DNA of 64,000 nt from Diospyros lotus (GCF_014633365.1 NC_068349.1:38145192-38209191), one strand, 5' to 3'. Shown: positions 22,300-35,610, counted from the stretch's first letter. Program-made: numbers and translations. Notes: a model not told the origin generated them from the letters alone.

Positions 22300-23851
22300 T
22301 GTTAGAACAGTAGGTTCTATGGCACACACCAAGAGGGGGGGTGAATTGGTTATTTAAAAAAAAACTTAATTGATAGAACTTTGAAATCCTTTTGATTGAA
22401 AATAAAAAACTCAATGCATGTGAGGATAATGAAATGCTAGCAGTGATAAACAAATAAAAAGAAATATAAGCAAGAGAGAACACAAAGATTTATAGTGATT
22501 CGGCTTAACCCAAGCCTAATCCACTACCTTAGCTCCTCACTAAGGATTTTTCAAACCATCCACTAAAACCTCCTACTTAAACCAAGTAGGTCCTCTAGTC
22601 CAAGACTAGGAATTACAAAATCTCCCACTGAATTGGGCCCTCTAGCTATACAAGCTAGGAAGAATAAGAAATATAGAATATGAGAGGATCTAAGAGATGA
22701 ATCTCTTAGTTACAATATCTATCAAGATTAAACAAGGCTTAAATGAATGTATTAACAATAATAGAATAACGCCTTGGAGAGAAAAGTATAACAATGAAAG
22801 TACAGAACACTGTAAATACAAACGAATATAAATCGTAAGCTCAAATCAATTCATTTCCATCCATTGGCCTCCTCTTGATCATCCATGACATGTATATATA
22901 AGTGTCCCACAAAGTTAAAGAGAAATATAGCCGTTTGGAGCCGTTGGGATTTGAAAAAATAGCCGTTGGAGCTTTCTGCAAAAAGAAATAGTCGACAGAA
23001 GAAATGTATAGTTGACTATTTTTACAAGTAAAGCAAGAAATAGTCGACAGACAAAACGAATAGTCGACTATCTTATAACACAAAATTTACAATAGTCGAC
23101 AGACACATTTGTATAGTCGACAGATGCAGAAATATGAAGAAATTTTTGAATTTTATGAACAACAATAGTTGACAGACCAAAAGTCATAGTCGACTATCCT
23201 TACTCGATAGTCGACAGATGGAAAAAATAGTCGACAGATGCCTTGAATAGTCGACTATTTTGAGGCATAGTCAACAGAATGAAAAACATAGTCGACTATC
23301 CTTTTGAAAAGATTAAAAATTTATCAAATCCTCATTTGATTCTTTTGAATCCTCATTTTAATTATTTTGAAAGCAAGTTGAGATCATCAAAAGTATATTT
23401 TGAAACAAATCACTCTCAACCATACTCAATATTTCTTCTATAAGTTTTCATATCTTGCTTCAAAACTTATATACTAAAAATTCATTTTCTCATTCATATA
23501 ATCTACATAGTAGAAATTGATTTTCATATAGTCATTTATCAAAACCATTCATTACCAAGAGATATTAGATATCAAAATACTAGGAGATAGTTTTTTAAAA
23601 CGAACACACTTTCAAAAACATGTTCTAGTTGGTCTTTTGCCTTAGAATTATTTTGACCAACGATTTCAAGGAGATTCTTTTTAGATCTTAAAACTTGTTT
23701 ATGCTAATCTCCGAATAATATAAAAGATCATAGATCATTTTAACAAAGCACTTTGAAATTGATTTTTGTTTCCAAACCATATGCTTTGATTGAGAAAAAA
23801 ATACATTTGAAATTTTTCATCATCAAAATTAAACACAAGAGTAAAATATCA
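22300..23851 (-). repeat. Copia (Sirevirus-type) 5' LTR
   Basis: 1552 bp from TGTTAGAACA to AAATATCA (plus-strand reading), matching the other LTR over its whole length apart from the solo-LTR insertion and a short deletion. It carries the AGTCGAC motif cluster at about 22990-23300. The sequence after 23851 (TATCTAAGAG) shows no matching target duplication next to the 589-5090 LTR, in keeping with a recombined or tandem structure. Confidence 0.9.
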
Positions 23852-25260
23852 TATCTAAGAGAGAGCTCGCACTGAAAGATAACGTGGAAGTGCAGAAGAA
23901 CTTGCCTGCTGAGAATGCAAAATCAGAGAGAAGTTTCACCCGCGCACGTGAAGCAAACAACAGCAGCAAACAGAAATGATGGAATAAGATGGAGATTGTG
24001 AAGAAGAAAAAGAGCACGGAGATGGACTAAAGGAGCAATGGAATAGTGCATTCAAAAAGTGAGGATACACATTACACTAAAATAGGAGATTTGTGCATAG
24101 AAGTTGTTGGGAAAAATGAGTGCGTACAGGTTTGCACGCCAGCTCCAGAATTTATTGAAATGACCCTCTTTTCATATTACAAACAAAAATATCCAGGGGC
24201 TTGATTGACAAATACTACTTCATTTATTTTCTTTTCCCCATTTTCTTATTACACCATCAATCCCATTATTTCCAAATTATTTCTCACCATGGGCCTAAGC
24301 CCAAATCACATGTATCCCATATACATATATTCCAAGCCCACCAGGCTTAATTTTTCTACTTGGGTTAGACATTTCATTAACTATTTAATTGATGCCCCTT
24401 TCACTTAAATTTCTGATTCCATGCACCATAAAATAAAATTATGTAATCTAAAATTATTTGCGTGCTACCAAGGAAATTAACATGAAGTATTAAAAAAAAT
24501 ACTTAGTCCAACATTTTAATTGCTAATACACTGACATCAAGTATTAAAACACCTGGACCTACTTTAGGGTTGTTACAATATTGATCTTCAATATTGAGTA
24601 ATATGTTATCCTTTAGCGAATACCTATTTTTTTAAATGAATAATATGCAGATAAAATAAAAATAATAACCACGATATTTAGATGATACATACGTTTCACT
24701 TGTTTTAAATTTCATCATTAACTATATGATGTCATGCTATATATTTCAGCAATTTAGTAATGTTGCTGAAATTAATGTTTAACAAAATATTAATAAAAAA
24801 TTAATGTGAAATTTATAAAATATTTAAATTAAATTTAAAATTTGTTTTGAAAATACAATATTTCTCAATTGAGATAATTAATATGAGAATTAAACTTCTC
24901 AATGACAATATTTCTCAATTGATTGAAGGCTTACAAAATAAATATATAATAATGAATGCAACAATAGTAATTGAAAAATTGTGTCAATTTAAAGCATTAG
25001 AGATAAAATATAGGAATTCGTAAGTTAATACAACAACATCTAAGTATTTATAATTGACAATTGAACTACTGAAGATAGTTGAGCTGCATTAAATGCACTT
25101 GGAATAAATAATTACTCTTTAATATTTTATTTCTATTATTTTTTTTCTTAGTTCTTTACGTTTTATACTTATTTTTTAATTAATGTGAAGTCGTAAAATC
25201 AAATATCTATAAAAGAACTATATTAATTAAATTAGTTAAAAAAATAAATTAATTTTTAAA
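23852..25260. other. Intergenic or decayed repeat DNA
   Basis: No gene seen. Positions 24060-24580 have LTR-like features: repeated GGGCC/AAGCCCA phrases and an end reading GGGTTGTTACA at 24578, i.e. TGTAACAACCC on the minus strand, a common gypsy LTR start. The other boundary and a target duplication could not be found. The remainder is AT-rich. Confidence 0.35.
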
Positions 25261-25819
25261 AATTTATTTTCCGCCGATTAACAATCACTCGGCACTAATT
25301 CTCCATCTGCTATAGGTAACTGTCCGTCGCAGATGATTGTTGATTTTATTTTCCTCTTAAAATATTTATCATTTTTAGTTTACAAAATATATGTATTTTT
25401 TAATTTAAATTAATTAGTAAAATTATATTTATTTATAACATAAATATTATTAATCATTTAAAAAATAAAAAATACATTTTTATCTCTTCTTCTACAATTA
25501 ATAATAAATTTACAAATTCTTAAAAATATTATATTTATTTTTTGGTCATTATTCTTTAAATAATTTTAATTGATTTATTTTTATTAATTTTTTTCATTTT
25601 TCTTCTCTCTTGATTGTAAAATATTTTTTTCTTGATTAGTTTAATGTTGTAAAATTAAATAACTATAAATTAATTATATTTTAAAGTATTTTTAAAATCT
25701 ATATTTATTTTTAAATTTATATATTAATTTAAAATAATTAATTAATATATATTTTATTAATATATTTAAAATAAATATATAAACGTATAAATATATATTA
25801 ATATATTTAAAATAAATAG

Positions 25820-25925
25820 GGCACAGTCCCTACAGTCAACGACAGGCAGTGCCTATCGCTAACACTGACGGGCATTGCCCGTCCCCCCTAACTCTGACAG
25901 GCACTGCCCCCCCCCCCCCCCCCTC
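25820..25925. repeat. GC-rich subterminal-like repeat with long poly-C run
   Basis: About three partial copies of 'ctgacRGGCAKTGCC' end in a run of more than 18 C at about 25907-25922. The following CT-rich stretch (25925-26060) has no supported gene. The homopolymer length may be imprecise in the assembly. Confidence 0.5.
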
Positions 25926-26340
25926 CTTGCCAAGTGCCACCCCTATCCCTCTCCCTTTAAAACTTCCCCCTTCCCCTTCAATCCTCTCATCTCTTCTCTA
26001 TACCTTTACTTCTAATTTCCTTTCTTTTTCTTTATTTCTTCTCCATTCTTCATTGTCTCACACTCACTCTTACTGTAATCGTGATAGTGATTTTATTTTA
26101 GTATGATTTACATTCGAAACTGATCAAGATTTGAAGATATTTTTTATTTTTAGTTGTTAATTATTTAAAATTTAAATTACAATATTGAATGTTTATTACA
26201 TAATAGGTACTATTTGATTAATTGTTAAGTTGTAAATAGTTGTTAATGTTAATATTTCTATTAATGTTATTAATATTAATATTAATATTTTTGTTAACTG
26301 TTTACATAATAAGCATTATTTGATTAATTGTTAAGTTGTA

Positions 26341-26740
26341 AATTTAGTGACTGTGTGGGGGGAAGGGGCAACTGTTAGAGGGGAGGGGGAGGGTTTATTA
26401 TATATTTTGTATTATTATTATGTATTATGTTATTTAATTAAATAAATTAAATTTAAAATAATATATAATATAAAATTTAGTGACTGTGTGGGGGAGGGTT
26501 TATTATATATTTTGTATTATTATTATGTATTATGTGATTTAATTAAATAAATTAAATTTAAAATAATATATAATTAAAAATTTAGTGACTGTGGGAGGGG
26601 GGGCGATTGTTAGGGGGAGGGTTTATTATATATTTTGTATAAATTATTATTATGTATTTGTGATCTAAATAAATAAATTAAATTTAAAATAATATATTGT
26701 TCAAAACTTAGTGACTTGGGGAGGGGCGACTGTTAGGGGG
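26341..26740. repeat. G-run/AT tandem repeat, four copies
   Basis: Units start near 26341, 26473, 26579 and 26705. Each opens 'aatttagtgactg', passes through G-runs (GGGGGG, GGGG, GGGGAGGGGGAGGG) and continues with 'tttattatatattttgtat' and AT-rich sequence. Unit length varies between about 105 and 133 bp. Confidence 0.75.
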
Positions 26741-28480
26741 GTTAAATTAAAAATAAATATTTAATATAAAAAATGTTATATTAAATTAATTAGCAAAATG
26801 ATTAAAAATAGGATAAATGAATAAAAATAGGAGTTTTATTATAGGAAATTAAATAATTTGTAAGAGCTTTAATAAAGGAAAAATTAGAGTTTCTTCTCTT
26901 TGTGTCTTTTATACGTTAGATTTTAGATTATAAGAAAGATGAGAAATGAATAAAAATAGGTAGATGATATTTTAAATAGATAAAAAAATTGTAAATCAAA
27001 AAATATAAGAGTTTTTTGTAATTATTATTTTTAATATCAAAAATAATTATTCAATCTAAAAATAGATATAAATTTTATAATGAAAACATTAAATGAGTGG
27101 ATTCTTGAATGTTTTAGTTTAAAATTTATGATGTGACTTAATTTGTAACTCAAAAATGATTTAATTTATGATGTGATTATTTAATTCCATGTTCTAGCCA
27201 TTGGCACGACAAGCACCGGAATTCATGTGGAATCAAACATGGAATATTCTATGTTGATCCCACTATAATTGCAATTATTTGCACAAAATTCATAAATTAA
27301 TTTATATTTGGTATTAGGTGTGGAGTTTCATTTATATTTGGCATGTTGACTATGAGGGTTATGAGGTATCAAATTAATTTATCTCATACTCAACATTTTT
27401 AAATGCTAATGAATTGCGATGCCAAAAATTAATGGCAAAGTTTGAAGAATTATATAATTTTCTTACATGTCTCATGTTTTGAGATATATAAGATATATGG
27501 GGTTTAATTAATGTTAAATTTAAATTAAAATTAAAATTTTAATTATTAAAAAATTATAATCAAGTAATAAAATGGGGCCGGTTAAGGGTTCAAGTGGGTG
27601 AGTGTTTTAAAAAAAAAATTTAAATAAAATTTTAATTTTATATTTAGTATTATTTAAAAAAATTTATCTTATTAATATTAATAATATAAGTTAAATAATT
27701 TTAGTAGGATTAAATAAAATTATTTTGCACAATTGGGGTTTTAAAAGTATAATCTTAACAAAATTAGATAATAATATATAATTTTAATTAAATTAATAAT
27801 AATCACAATTAGGGTTTTAAATGGGTGTGGTCGAGGCTTTCGTTCACGGGTTTGGTTAATTGTACATTTGGAATAAAATTTAAATTTGTAAAATAATTTA
27901 TATTAAATTCTTATTAAGTTATTAATATTACTATAAATTTGGTTGTTAAATAATTTTTTTAGGGCCAAATCAATATTTTCTTAATTAATTTTGATATTTT
28001 GACTTTAATTTTAATTAAAATAATTATTCACAAAAAAAAATTGTGTATTAGTTTTGTTCTTAAGAGTATAACCTAATTTTCTAACTTTATTTTTTATTAA
28101 ATCTCTTATTAGAAATTAAAATAATTTAATTTTTTGATTTTATTAATTATATATTATAAATTTAAAATATTAAATATATGTTTTTTAATTTTTTAATAAT
28201 AATGGGTGGGTTTCAAGATTTAAGCAGGGTTTAACTTTAGGTTTAATGAAGACTAATCTTAACAAAATTATACAATAATACATAATTGAAATAAATAAAA
28301 ACATGTGGAAGTCTAGTTTAATTAAAAAAATTATTAGCTTAACGATAAATAATATGTTTAAATATAACAGTTGGATGTCCGATAATATAGTTGTCGAGTT
28401 AGTTATTTATTTAATATAATTTTAAAATTATAACTATAAATATAATGTTATTAATTATTTGGTTAAACTTTTGTTACTTG
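26741..28480. other. AT-rich interior of CACTA B without gene
   Basis: Very AT-rich, many short A/T tracts, no ORF of note and no family motif. A small GC-richer phrase at about 27190-27240 does not extend into a coding frame. Confidence 0.5.
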
Positions 28481-28582
28481 GTAAAAAATTTAAAGTACTG
28501 CACGTCTGAAAGTGCAATTATAAATTACGTAGTAAAAAATTTAAAGTACTATATGTCTGAAAATGCAATTATAAATTACGTA
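28481..28582. repeat. 51-bp tandem duplication upstream of the TNP2 remnant
   Basis: Two copies of a 51-bp unit beginning GTAAAAAATTTAAAGTACT at 28481 and 28532, differing at a few positions. It lies in what would be the promoter or leader of the transposase gene. Confidence 0.75.
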
Positions 28583-28651
28583 CTGAGAATGGTTTTGTGA
28601 ATTTTCAGGATAGTTTTTTTCATCATACATATTATTTAATTTAAAATAGAA

Positions 28652-31600
28652 ATTTCATCTCATCGCAAGTGGATTGATAATAGGTGTAACCCAAGAAGGG
28701 GCGAAATTACTAGAGAATTTTATGAGGGTGCCGATGAGTTCATTCAATTTGTGTCTACCCAAGAAAGTTTTATAAGATTAGAAGGAAAATTAAAGTGTCC
28801 TTGTATGAAATGCGAGTGTCTAAAGTTTAAATCAGTCAATGAGGTGAAAAGAGATATTTGTAAACATGGATTCATGAAAGGTTATTATTATTGGACGCAT
28901 CATGGTCAAGAAGTATCAGTTGTGCCTCATTCAATTGTTGAAAATGAATATTATGGAGAAGACAATTTTAGATATCAATTTAATTCCTATGAACAGATGG
29001 TAATGGATGCGGCTGGGCCATCAAATGCGCCATATATAATGCAAGAGACTGGTATTGGAAGTGGTTATTAAACTTACAATGTAGATGAAGCACCGAATGA
29101 AAATGCGGCTGGGCCATCAAATGCGCCATATATAATACAAGATACTAGTACTGGAAGTGGTTATCAAACTTACAATGTAGATGAAGCACCGAATGAAAAT
29201 GTACAAGCATTTTATAACATGTTATCTACTACACAAGCTCCATTGTATCCAAACTGCGAAGTAGAAAGTGAACTTTCTGCTGCAGTTAGGATGTTGAGTA
29301 TAAAGTCTGATTACAATATTCCCAAAGATGAATATAATGAAATCATGCAGTTTATGCATCAAACAATGCCAACTAGTAATCGAGTGCCAACCGATTTTTA
29401 TCATACCAAGAAATTGGTTTTGCAACTTGGCCTCAATTATCAGAAGATTGATTGTTGTTCAAATTGGTGTATGTTGTATTACAAGGATGACGAATCTGAG
29501 ATGAATTGTAAGTTTTGCAGTCATCCTCATTTTAAACCTGTAAAAAGTAGAAAAGGAAAATTTAAACAAATTTCTTATAAAAAAAAATATGGTATTTACC
29601 TCTCATACCAAGACTGCAAAGAATATATGCTTCTAAAGTTACAGCTGCAAGCATAAGATGGCATCATGAAAGTTGAAGGGAGCCTGGTGTCTTATCTCAC
29701 CCGTCTAATGGGGAAGTATGGAAACATTTTGATCAGAAATATCCTAATTTTTTTGCCAATCCTAGAAATGTGAGGCTTGGTCTTTGTGCAAATGGATTCA
29801 CTCAATATGGTAATTCGGGTCAGCCGTATTCTTGTTGCCCGATTATTGTGACACCATATAACTTGCCTTTTGAATTATGTTTAAAGAGAGAGTTTTTTTT
29901 CCTGACTGCTATTATTTCAGGTCCATCAAATCTAAAAAACAAAATAGATGTGTTCTTTCAACCTTTAATTGATGAACTAAAATTGTTGTGGTACGAAGGT
30001 GTTCTGACTTATGATATATCAACCAAAAATAATTTTTTTATGAAGGCTACTTTATTGTGGACCGTCAATGATTTTTCTGCCTATGGAATGTTATCTGGTT
30101 GGATGACATCAGGTAGATTAGCGAGTCCATATTATATGGAGAAAACTAAAGCTTTCAACCTCAAGTATGGTGGAAAAACGTCACTTTTTAACTGTCATAG
30201 ATAATTTTTTCATATGGATCACGCCTTCCGGAGAAATACAATCGCATTTAAAAAAAATAGAGTCAATAATTCTTCTCCACCACCACGGTTAACTGGAGAT
30301 ACCATTTTTTAGAGAGTCTGTAATTTTTCCTCTATCCTCTAGTTACAGGATTGTGCGATGCCTAGATATGGTGTTGAGCATAATTGGACAAAACGAAGCA
30401 TTTTTTGGGAATTGCCATGTTGGAAAGATAATCTGATCCGACGTAACTTAGATGTCATGCATATTGAGAAAAATATTTTTGATAATCTTTTCAATACAGT
30501 TATGGATTTGAAAGGTAAAACTAAAGATAATACCAAGGCTAGAATGGAGCTTAAAAAATATTGTAGGGGCAAAGAACTTGAACTAATAAACCGTGGCAGG
30601 GGCAAATATTGGAAACCTAAGGCCCAATACATGTTCAGAAGGGAACAAAAGTTAAGTGTTTTTACATGGATAAAAGAACTTAAGCTCCCTGATGGATATG
30701 CTTCCAGATTAGGTAAGTGCATTGATATCAGAAACACAAAGTTAGTTGGGTTGAAAAGTCATGATTGCCATGTTCTCATAGAGCGATTACTTCCAACGGC
30801 ATTTGCAGCATTACTAGATCGAATTTGGAATCCGGTCACTGAGTTATGCCAGTTTTTCAAAGATATTTGCTCAACAATATTGAGAATTGAACACCTAGAT
30901 ATCATGGAACAAAATATACCCATCATTTTATGCAAATTAGAGCGTGTTTTTCCTCCCGGGTGGTTTAACCCAATGGAGCATCTCCCAATGCACTTAGTTT
31001 ACAAAACAAAGATGGGGGACCAGTACAATATAGATGAATGTATCCGTTTGAAAGGTACATCTACTATAATTTGAATCGTTAATTTTTAAGGATAATAAAA
31101 TTATTTTGTATTGATGAAATTTTTGAATGATTTAGGTTTCTCAACACTTTAAAGAAGAAGGTCCACAATAAAGCTCATATAGCAGGATCCATATGTGAGG
31201 CATATTTAATTGAGGAGACGTCCACATTTGATTCATATTATTCTGCACCAAATGTTCCATCAAGAAGAACAAGAGTCCCTCGAAATAACAATGGGGGAGA
31301 TTCTTCATATCCACAAATTTTCGTGTTCAATTATCCAGGCCGTGCTGCTGGAGCAATGAAAATCAGGTGGATCGATGGGAAAGAGTTTGAAGCCGCCAAA
31401 TTATATGTCTTGTTGAATACTCCGGAGGCCGAACCTTATATCGAGTAAGAATTCAAATTTAAATGAATATATTTATAAGTTTATTCTTGGTTCATATTAA
31501 ATAATTGATATATCATTTAAATTTTTCAACATGTACACCAATCTATTGCGTCAGTCATATTCAAATATCACAGACGCAGAAATAGACAAAGAAATCGAAA

Positions 31601-32438
31601 AACATTTTCCTAAGTGGTTCCATCATCAAGTATGTTACTTCATATTAGATTATTTTTTAATTAAACTTTTAAAATACATTAAGTGATTCAAATATTTTCT
31701 TAGATTAATTCGAATACTCAAATTGTTACAGATCCATTAATTTAGAATATAGGATGGAGATCGACTCCAAACATGCGGTATTGGCCAATGTATTTCGTGA
31801 ACGGATATAAATTTCTTACCGTCGAATGGAGTACTAGTAGATCTACCAAAAATTTTGGTGTTTGCATGCCTGGGACAAGGGTTAGATCCTCAAAGACCTA
31901 TTATTACGAAAAAATTTAGATATTATTAAATTGGAATATGCAGGCTTACCAATTAAAAGGGTAGTTATGTTCAAATGTGAATGGTACGATCCAAGTCCTA
32001 GGGCAACCAAAATTCACGAAAAGTATGGTATTATTGAGGTTCGATCATCAAGAAGGTATACGAAATATGATCCTTTCATTTTTTCTCAACAAGCTGAACA
32101 AGTGTATTACGCATCGTACCCTAGCACTTGTCGTGATAAACGTGATTGGATAGTTGTTATTAAAACAAATGCACGACCTACAATAACGGCTCTTGAGGCT
32201 AATATGGAAGAACCTTTCTAGGAGGATGAAATACCAGAACTCCCGTAAATTGATCAAAATGATGACCTTAGAGGTAGTTTACAAGATTTAGATGGGATAG
32301 TCGAGAAAATAGATGTTTCAAATATTATTCAGCAAGAAGAAGATGATGATGCAGAGGAAGAATCTATATCAAAAGACGACAAAGAAGAGTTATTGTCTGA
32401 TGACATAGATAGTGATGAATTTGTAGAAGAAAATTGAT
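28652..32438 (+). pseudogene. TNP2-type CACTA transposase remnant (element B)
   Basis: The transposase-associated domain is readable from about 28654 ('RKWIDNRCNPRRGEITREFY', then CPCMKCECLKF). It is followed by the Transposase_21 core at 29770-30204, DUF4218 at 30358-31030 ('LDVMHIEKNIFDN', 'GLKSHDCHVLIERLLP') and DUF4216 from about 31750 to 32221. Breaks include TAA at 29069, a frameshift near 29600-29660, stops near 30204 and 31917, and TAG at 32219. The position matching the Asp-Gly of element A ('GLASDGFQPF') is Asn-Gly here ('GLCANGFTQYG'), so a probable catalytic Asp is also lost. An acidic tail (about 32220-32438) resembles that of other TNP2 proteins. Confidence 0.88.
29009..29200 (+). 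repeat. 96-bp in-frame tandem duplication in the TNP2 remnant
   Basis: Units 29009-29104 and 29105-29200 are almost identical and encode 32 residues each ('AAGPSNAPYI...NVDEAPNEN'). A CAA codon in the second unit is TAA in the first, so the stop arose after the duplication. Confidence 0.88.
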
Positions 32439-32565
32439 ATATTTATGAATACATGTAAATTTAAATATATATATTATGATATAATATTGATCTTTTGTAT
32501 TTTTTAATGTTTGTGACCTTGTACGTTTTATCGTGTTTTTTTGTTTCATGTAATTTCAAAAACAG

Positions 32566-34416
32566 ATGTCAGGACATTCATCTCCCGAACCAAGTAGGGG
32601 TAGAGGAAGACATCAATCTTATACGGATATACCTTCTCCAGATCCTAGTAGTGCTGGTTCACAGTCTTCTCATTCTGTCTCTACACATGTTGTTCTATCT
32701 ACTCCTTTATATCCTCAGCCATCGCACCCACATGCTTTCATTCCCATGCCTCAGTTCCAACAATCATTCCCCTCTATGCCATATCATATGGGTTATACTA
32801 CAGTCACACCCACATCCCACCCACCTAAAACTGCACCACATTCTGTCCCCTATCATGGGTCTACTTTTAATCCCATAGAAGGTTCATATCCTTACTCATT
32901 TATGCCGACACCATATGCACATCCTTTGACATCTTTTCTTGCGCAGAATGTTAACCCGACTCCATCCAAGCCAATTAATACCAACTGAGCTGATCACCGA
33001 GTAGAGTTATCCTACAATCAGAACTGTGATCGGTGAGTATCTTAATTATATTCTTTTTAATTAATTGTTTGTGATTGTTTTACATATAATTGTTTGTAAT
33101 TGGTTTTACAGTTTTTTCCCCGAGGTTAGCCTACCAGGTGTATAGTCCAAGATTTGGAAGAAACGATACACTGAAACTTGGCTTCATTGGGATGACATGC
33201 CTGAATTAACACGACGGATGTGGCTAGACGAATTTAGTGTAAGTTTAATTGCAATTCTTAATTATAGAAAGTTTCAATTTAAAATTGTATACATATTTTT
33301 TCATTTTTAATTTCTTGTAGAATGAGTTTAAGTGGCAACCCGATGAGAGTGATCGTATATGGATCACTTGGAATAAATCTAGTCGGAGAAGTTTTAGAAA
33401 TAATTTGAACAAAATTAAAGGAGGTGCAGATAAAGGGGAATGGATAGATCCGATAGTGCGGCGAGCATTACAGGCCAAGTGGGATGAAGATGAATACAAG
33501 AAGAGAGTAGAACAAAATAAAAAGAATCGCACATCCGAGACTGGTGGGTCAATCCACATAAGTGGATCCATTCCTTTCACAGAGAGCCGAAAAAGGATGG
33601 TAATTAGTTTTTTTACTAATTAAATGTAAATTTTATAAATTTATATTATTTTTTATTTATTTCATATATTTGTCATGCAGGCAAGGGAATTACACCACGA
33701 GCCCAATGAATTTGAGATTTTTAGGAGAACCCACACTCGAAAGAATGATCAAGGACAAGAAGTGTGGGTTGATAATAGGTCAAAGACCATCACGGTAATT
33801 GTATTTTGTACAATTTAATGATTTTTTAAAATTAGTTGACAAAGTTAATATTTTAATTTATATAGGAGGCGTTCGAGAGATTAAGTACAGAGGCATCTTT
33901 AGCATCAATCGGTGGTAGTAAGTCGTCCTTTCCACCTACAATCAATGAATGTCAGATTTTTTATCAAGTTGTCTCTGATAGGAACAAGAAGGGTCATGTC
34001 TACTGTCTTGACTCTCAAGGTAGGCAGTCCTTCCTGGTTGGATCTGATAGCAGTTCCAATGGTTCATATGGTTTGTTAATGGAATTAGAACAAATGAGAT
34101 TAAAGGTCACCCAGCTAAATGAAGAGTTACATTCTGGTCAAACTAAGGTCGTCAGGTGGAAAATCAGCTACAATCCACCGAGTCTCGAATGAATGCGGAG
34201 GTGACAGAGGTGAGAAATGAGAATGTGAAGCTGCGTCAGTGGCAGCAACAGATGATGGCGTGGCAAGAGTAGATAAATAGACAAATAATGTTGTTACAAC
34301 AATCTAGCCCGTCTTATCAGCAACTTGGACCGTCGATTCAACCAGGACCGAGTAATCAGTTTTTTTATGATGAGGAACAAAATGAAAATGATTGTAATGA
34401 TGATGATTGTAACTGA
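32566..34416 (+). pseudogene. TNPA/Ptta-type (Transposase_24) remnant (element B)
   Basis: The first exon (32566-32988) encodes a Ser/Pro/His-rich leader starting MSGHSSPEPSRGRGRHQ. Later exon-like blocks match Transposase_24: 'RYTETWLHWDDMPELTRRMW' (about 33161-33240), 'RIWITWNKSSRRSFRNNLNK' with 'GGSIHISGSIPFTESRKRM' (about 33320-33600), 'ELHHEPNEFEIFRRTHTRK' (33680-33795), 'STEASLASIGG' and a coiled coil. A stop after 'PEVSLPGV', a frameshift near 34190 and TAG near 34271 break it. The acidic C-terminus ends at TGA 34414-34416. Confidence 0.8.
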
Positions 34417-34874
34417 ATATTTATGAATTAATCAGTTTGACTTACAAATTTCGTTTTGTTATGAATTTTGATATGAATTTAGTTTGACTTAATGTGAATT
34501 TTGATTTTTTTTTAAATAATATATTTTTAATTTATAATAATTAATTAAAATAAATTGTTAATTATCATTAATTTCATTTATATATAAATTTTCTTTTAAA
34601 TAAATATAAAAGATAAAAAAAATTGAATAATAATTAAATATGAATTTTTTATAAATATATTTTTATTTATTGTAAATTTTTAAAATTTTATTTTTAATTT
34701 ACGTTAAAAATTTTATTTTTATTTTATCTATTAAAATTATTATAAAAATAATTAAAAAAATTGTTTTTTTTACGTTTTAAAAATTATTATTTATATAAAT
34801 TATTAATAATTTTAATTTATGTTTAAATTTTAAATTTAAATAATTTAAATTTTTTTATTTTAAAAAATAATTAA
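34417..34874. other. AT-rich spacer before the CACTA B terminus
   Basis: Nearly pure A/T tract sequence without coding capacity, leading into the subterminal region at 34875. Confidence 0.5.
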
Positions 34875-35102
34875 TCAGCGATAGGAGCGGGCCCATCACT
34901 GATTAGCGACGGGGTTGTTTCCCGTCGCTGAATCCATCACAAAACTCACCCATCGCTATATTCCGTCACTAAATTTTAGCGACGTCAACTTTAGCGATAG
35001 ATCGTCCCCCGTCGCTAAATCAATAGCTAAATTTTTTAGAGACGGATTTTAATGTTTTAGCGACGAAATTTTTCGTCGCTAAAATTCTAATTTTTTGTAG
35101 TG
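34875..35102. repeat. CACTA B right subterminal array and TIR
   Basis: Several copies of GCGACGGR and its complement CCGTCGCT alternate in both orientations, ending TTTTTTGTAGTG at 35102. The paired 'ttagcgacgaaatttttcgtcgctaa' at about 35058-35083 is a near-perfect hairpin. Confidence 0.85.
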
Positions 35103-35610
35103 GGAAGTGGGCTAGCTCGATGACTATCGTATTAATATATCAAATTATTTACAACAAACTAGCTCCCATCCTCTTTGTTGTCTTCTCTCCCATTCCCTTC
35201 ATCCTAATCTGCATCAACTATTATCTCTCTAGAGAATACAAGTCCATCTAATTAACCACTGCATATCTTAATTAATTACAAAAAAATGTTAAAATAATTT
35301 AAATTAGTTTATTATTACTTAATTAATTATAATTCAAATTTTATTAGTCCTATAAGTAAAACTTAAATAGTATTCTTAATTTTTAATACAATGAATTTAT
35401 TCAAAAAATAAAAATAAAAATTATGTAATCCAATGATTAAAATCATTGGAAAACATCATGCATATCAAAACCATCCGTCTGGATACTTGTTCCTAGAAAT
35501 GGAACACCTCCAACTTTTTATCTCTCTTCCTATAAATAATAGTGCAATAGTAGGACTTATACTTACCCCTCTTCCTCTACAACCTATTTCTGAAACTAAG
35601 TTTTCATCCC
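35103..35610. other. Intergenic DNA with a candidate TATA box
   Basis: No gene seen. A TATAAATAA at 35531-35539 lies about 72 bp upstream of the small ORF at 35611, a plausible core promoter spacing for a short 5' UTR. Confidence 0.35.

Larger units (their letters stand above)
25265..35102 (+). mobile_element. CACTA transposon B, decayed, left end unresolved
   Basis: The right end reads ...CTAATTTTTTGTAGTG, with subterminal motifs TTAGCGACGGR repeated in both orientations at 34875-35090. Inside are a broken TNP2-type gene and a broken TNPA-type gene in CACTA order. At about 25271-25340 and 25830-25910, GC-richer phrases (CCGTCGCAGATGATT, GACGGGCATTGCC) look like left subterminal sequence. 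No CACTACAA start was found upstream, so the left end is lost or mutated. The start given is where such motifs begin. Confidence 0.7.

Noticed and set aside
24060..24580. Solo LTR ending TGTTACA near 24578
   Set aside because: Only one end looks convincing; no matching start and no 5-bp duplication could be found, so it is noted only as possible debris.
25849..26106. Pro/Ser/Leu-rich 85-residue ORF
   Set aside because: Created by the poly-C run and CT-rich DNA; no domain and dependent on an uncertain homopolymer length.
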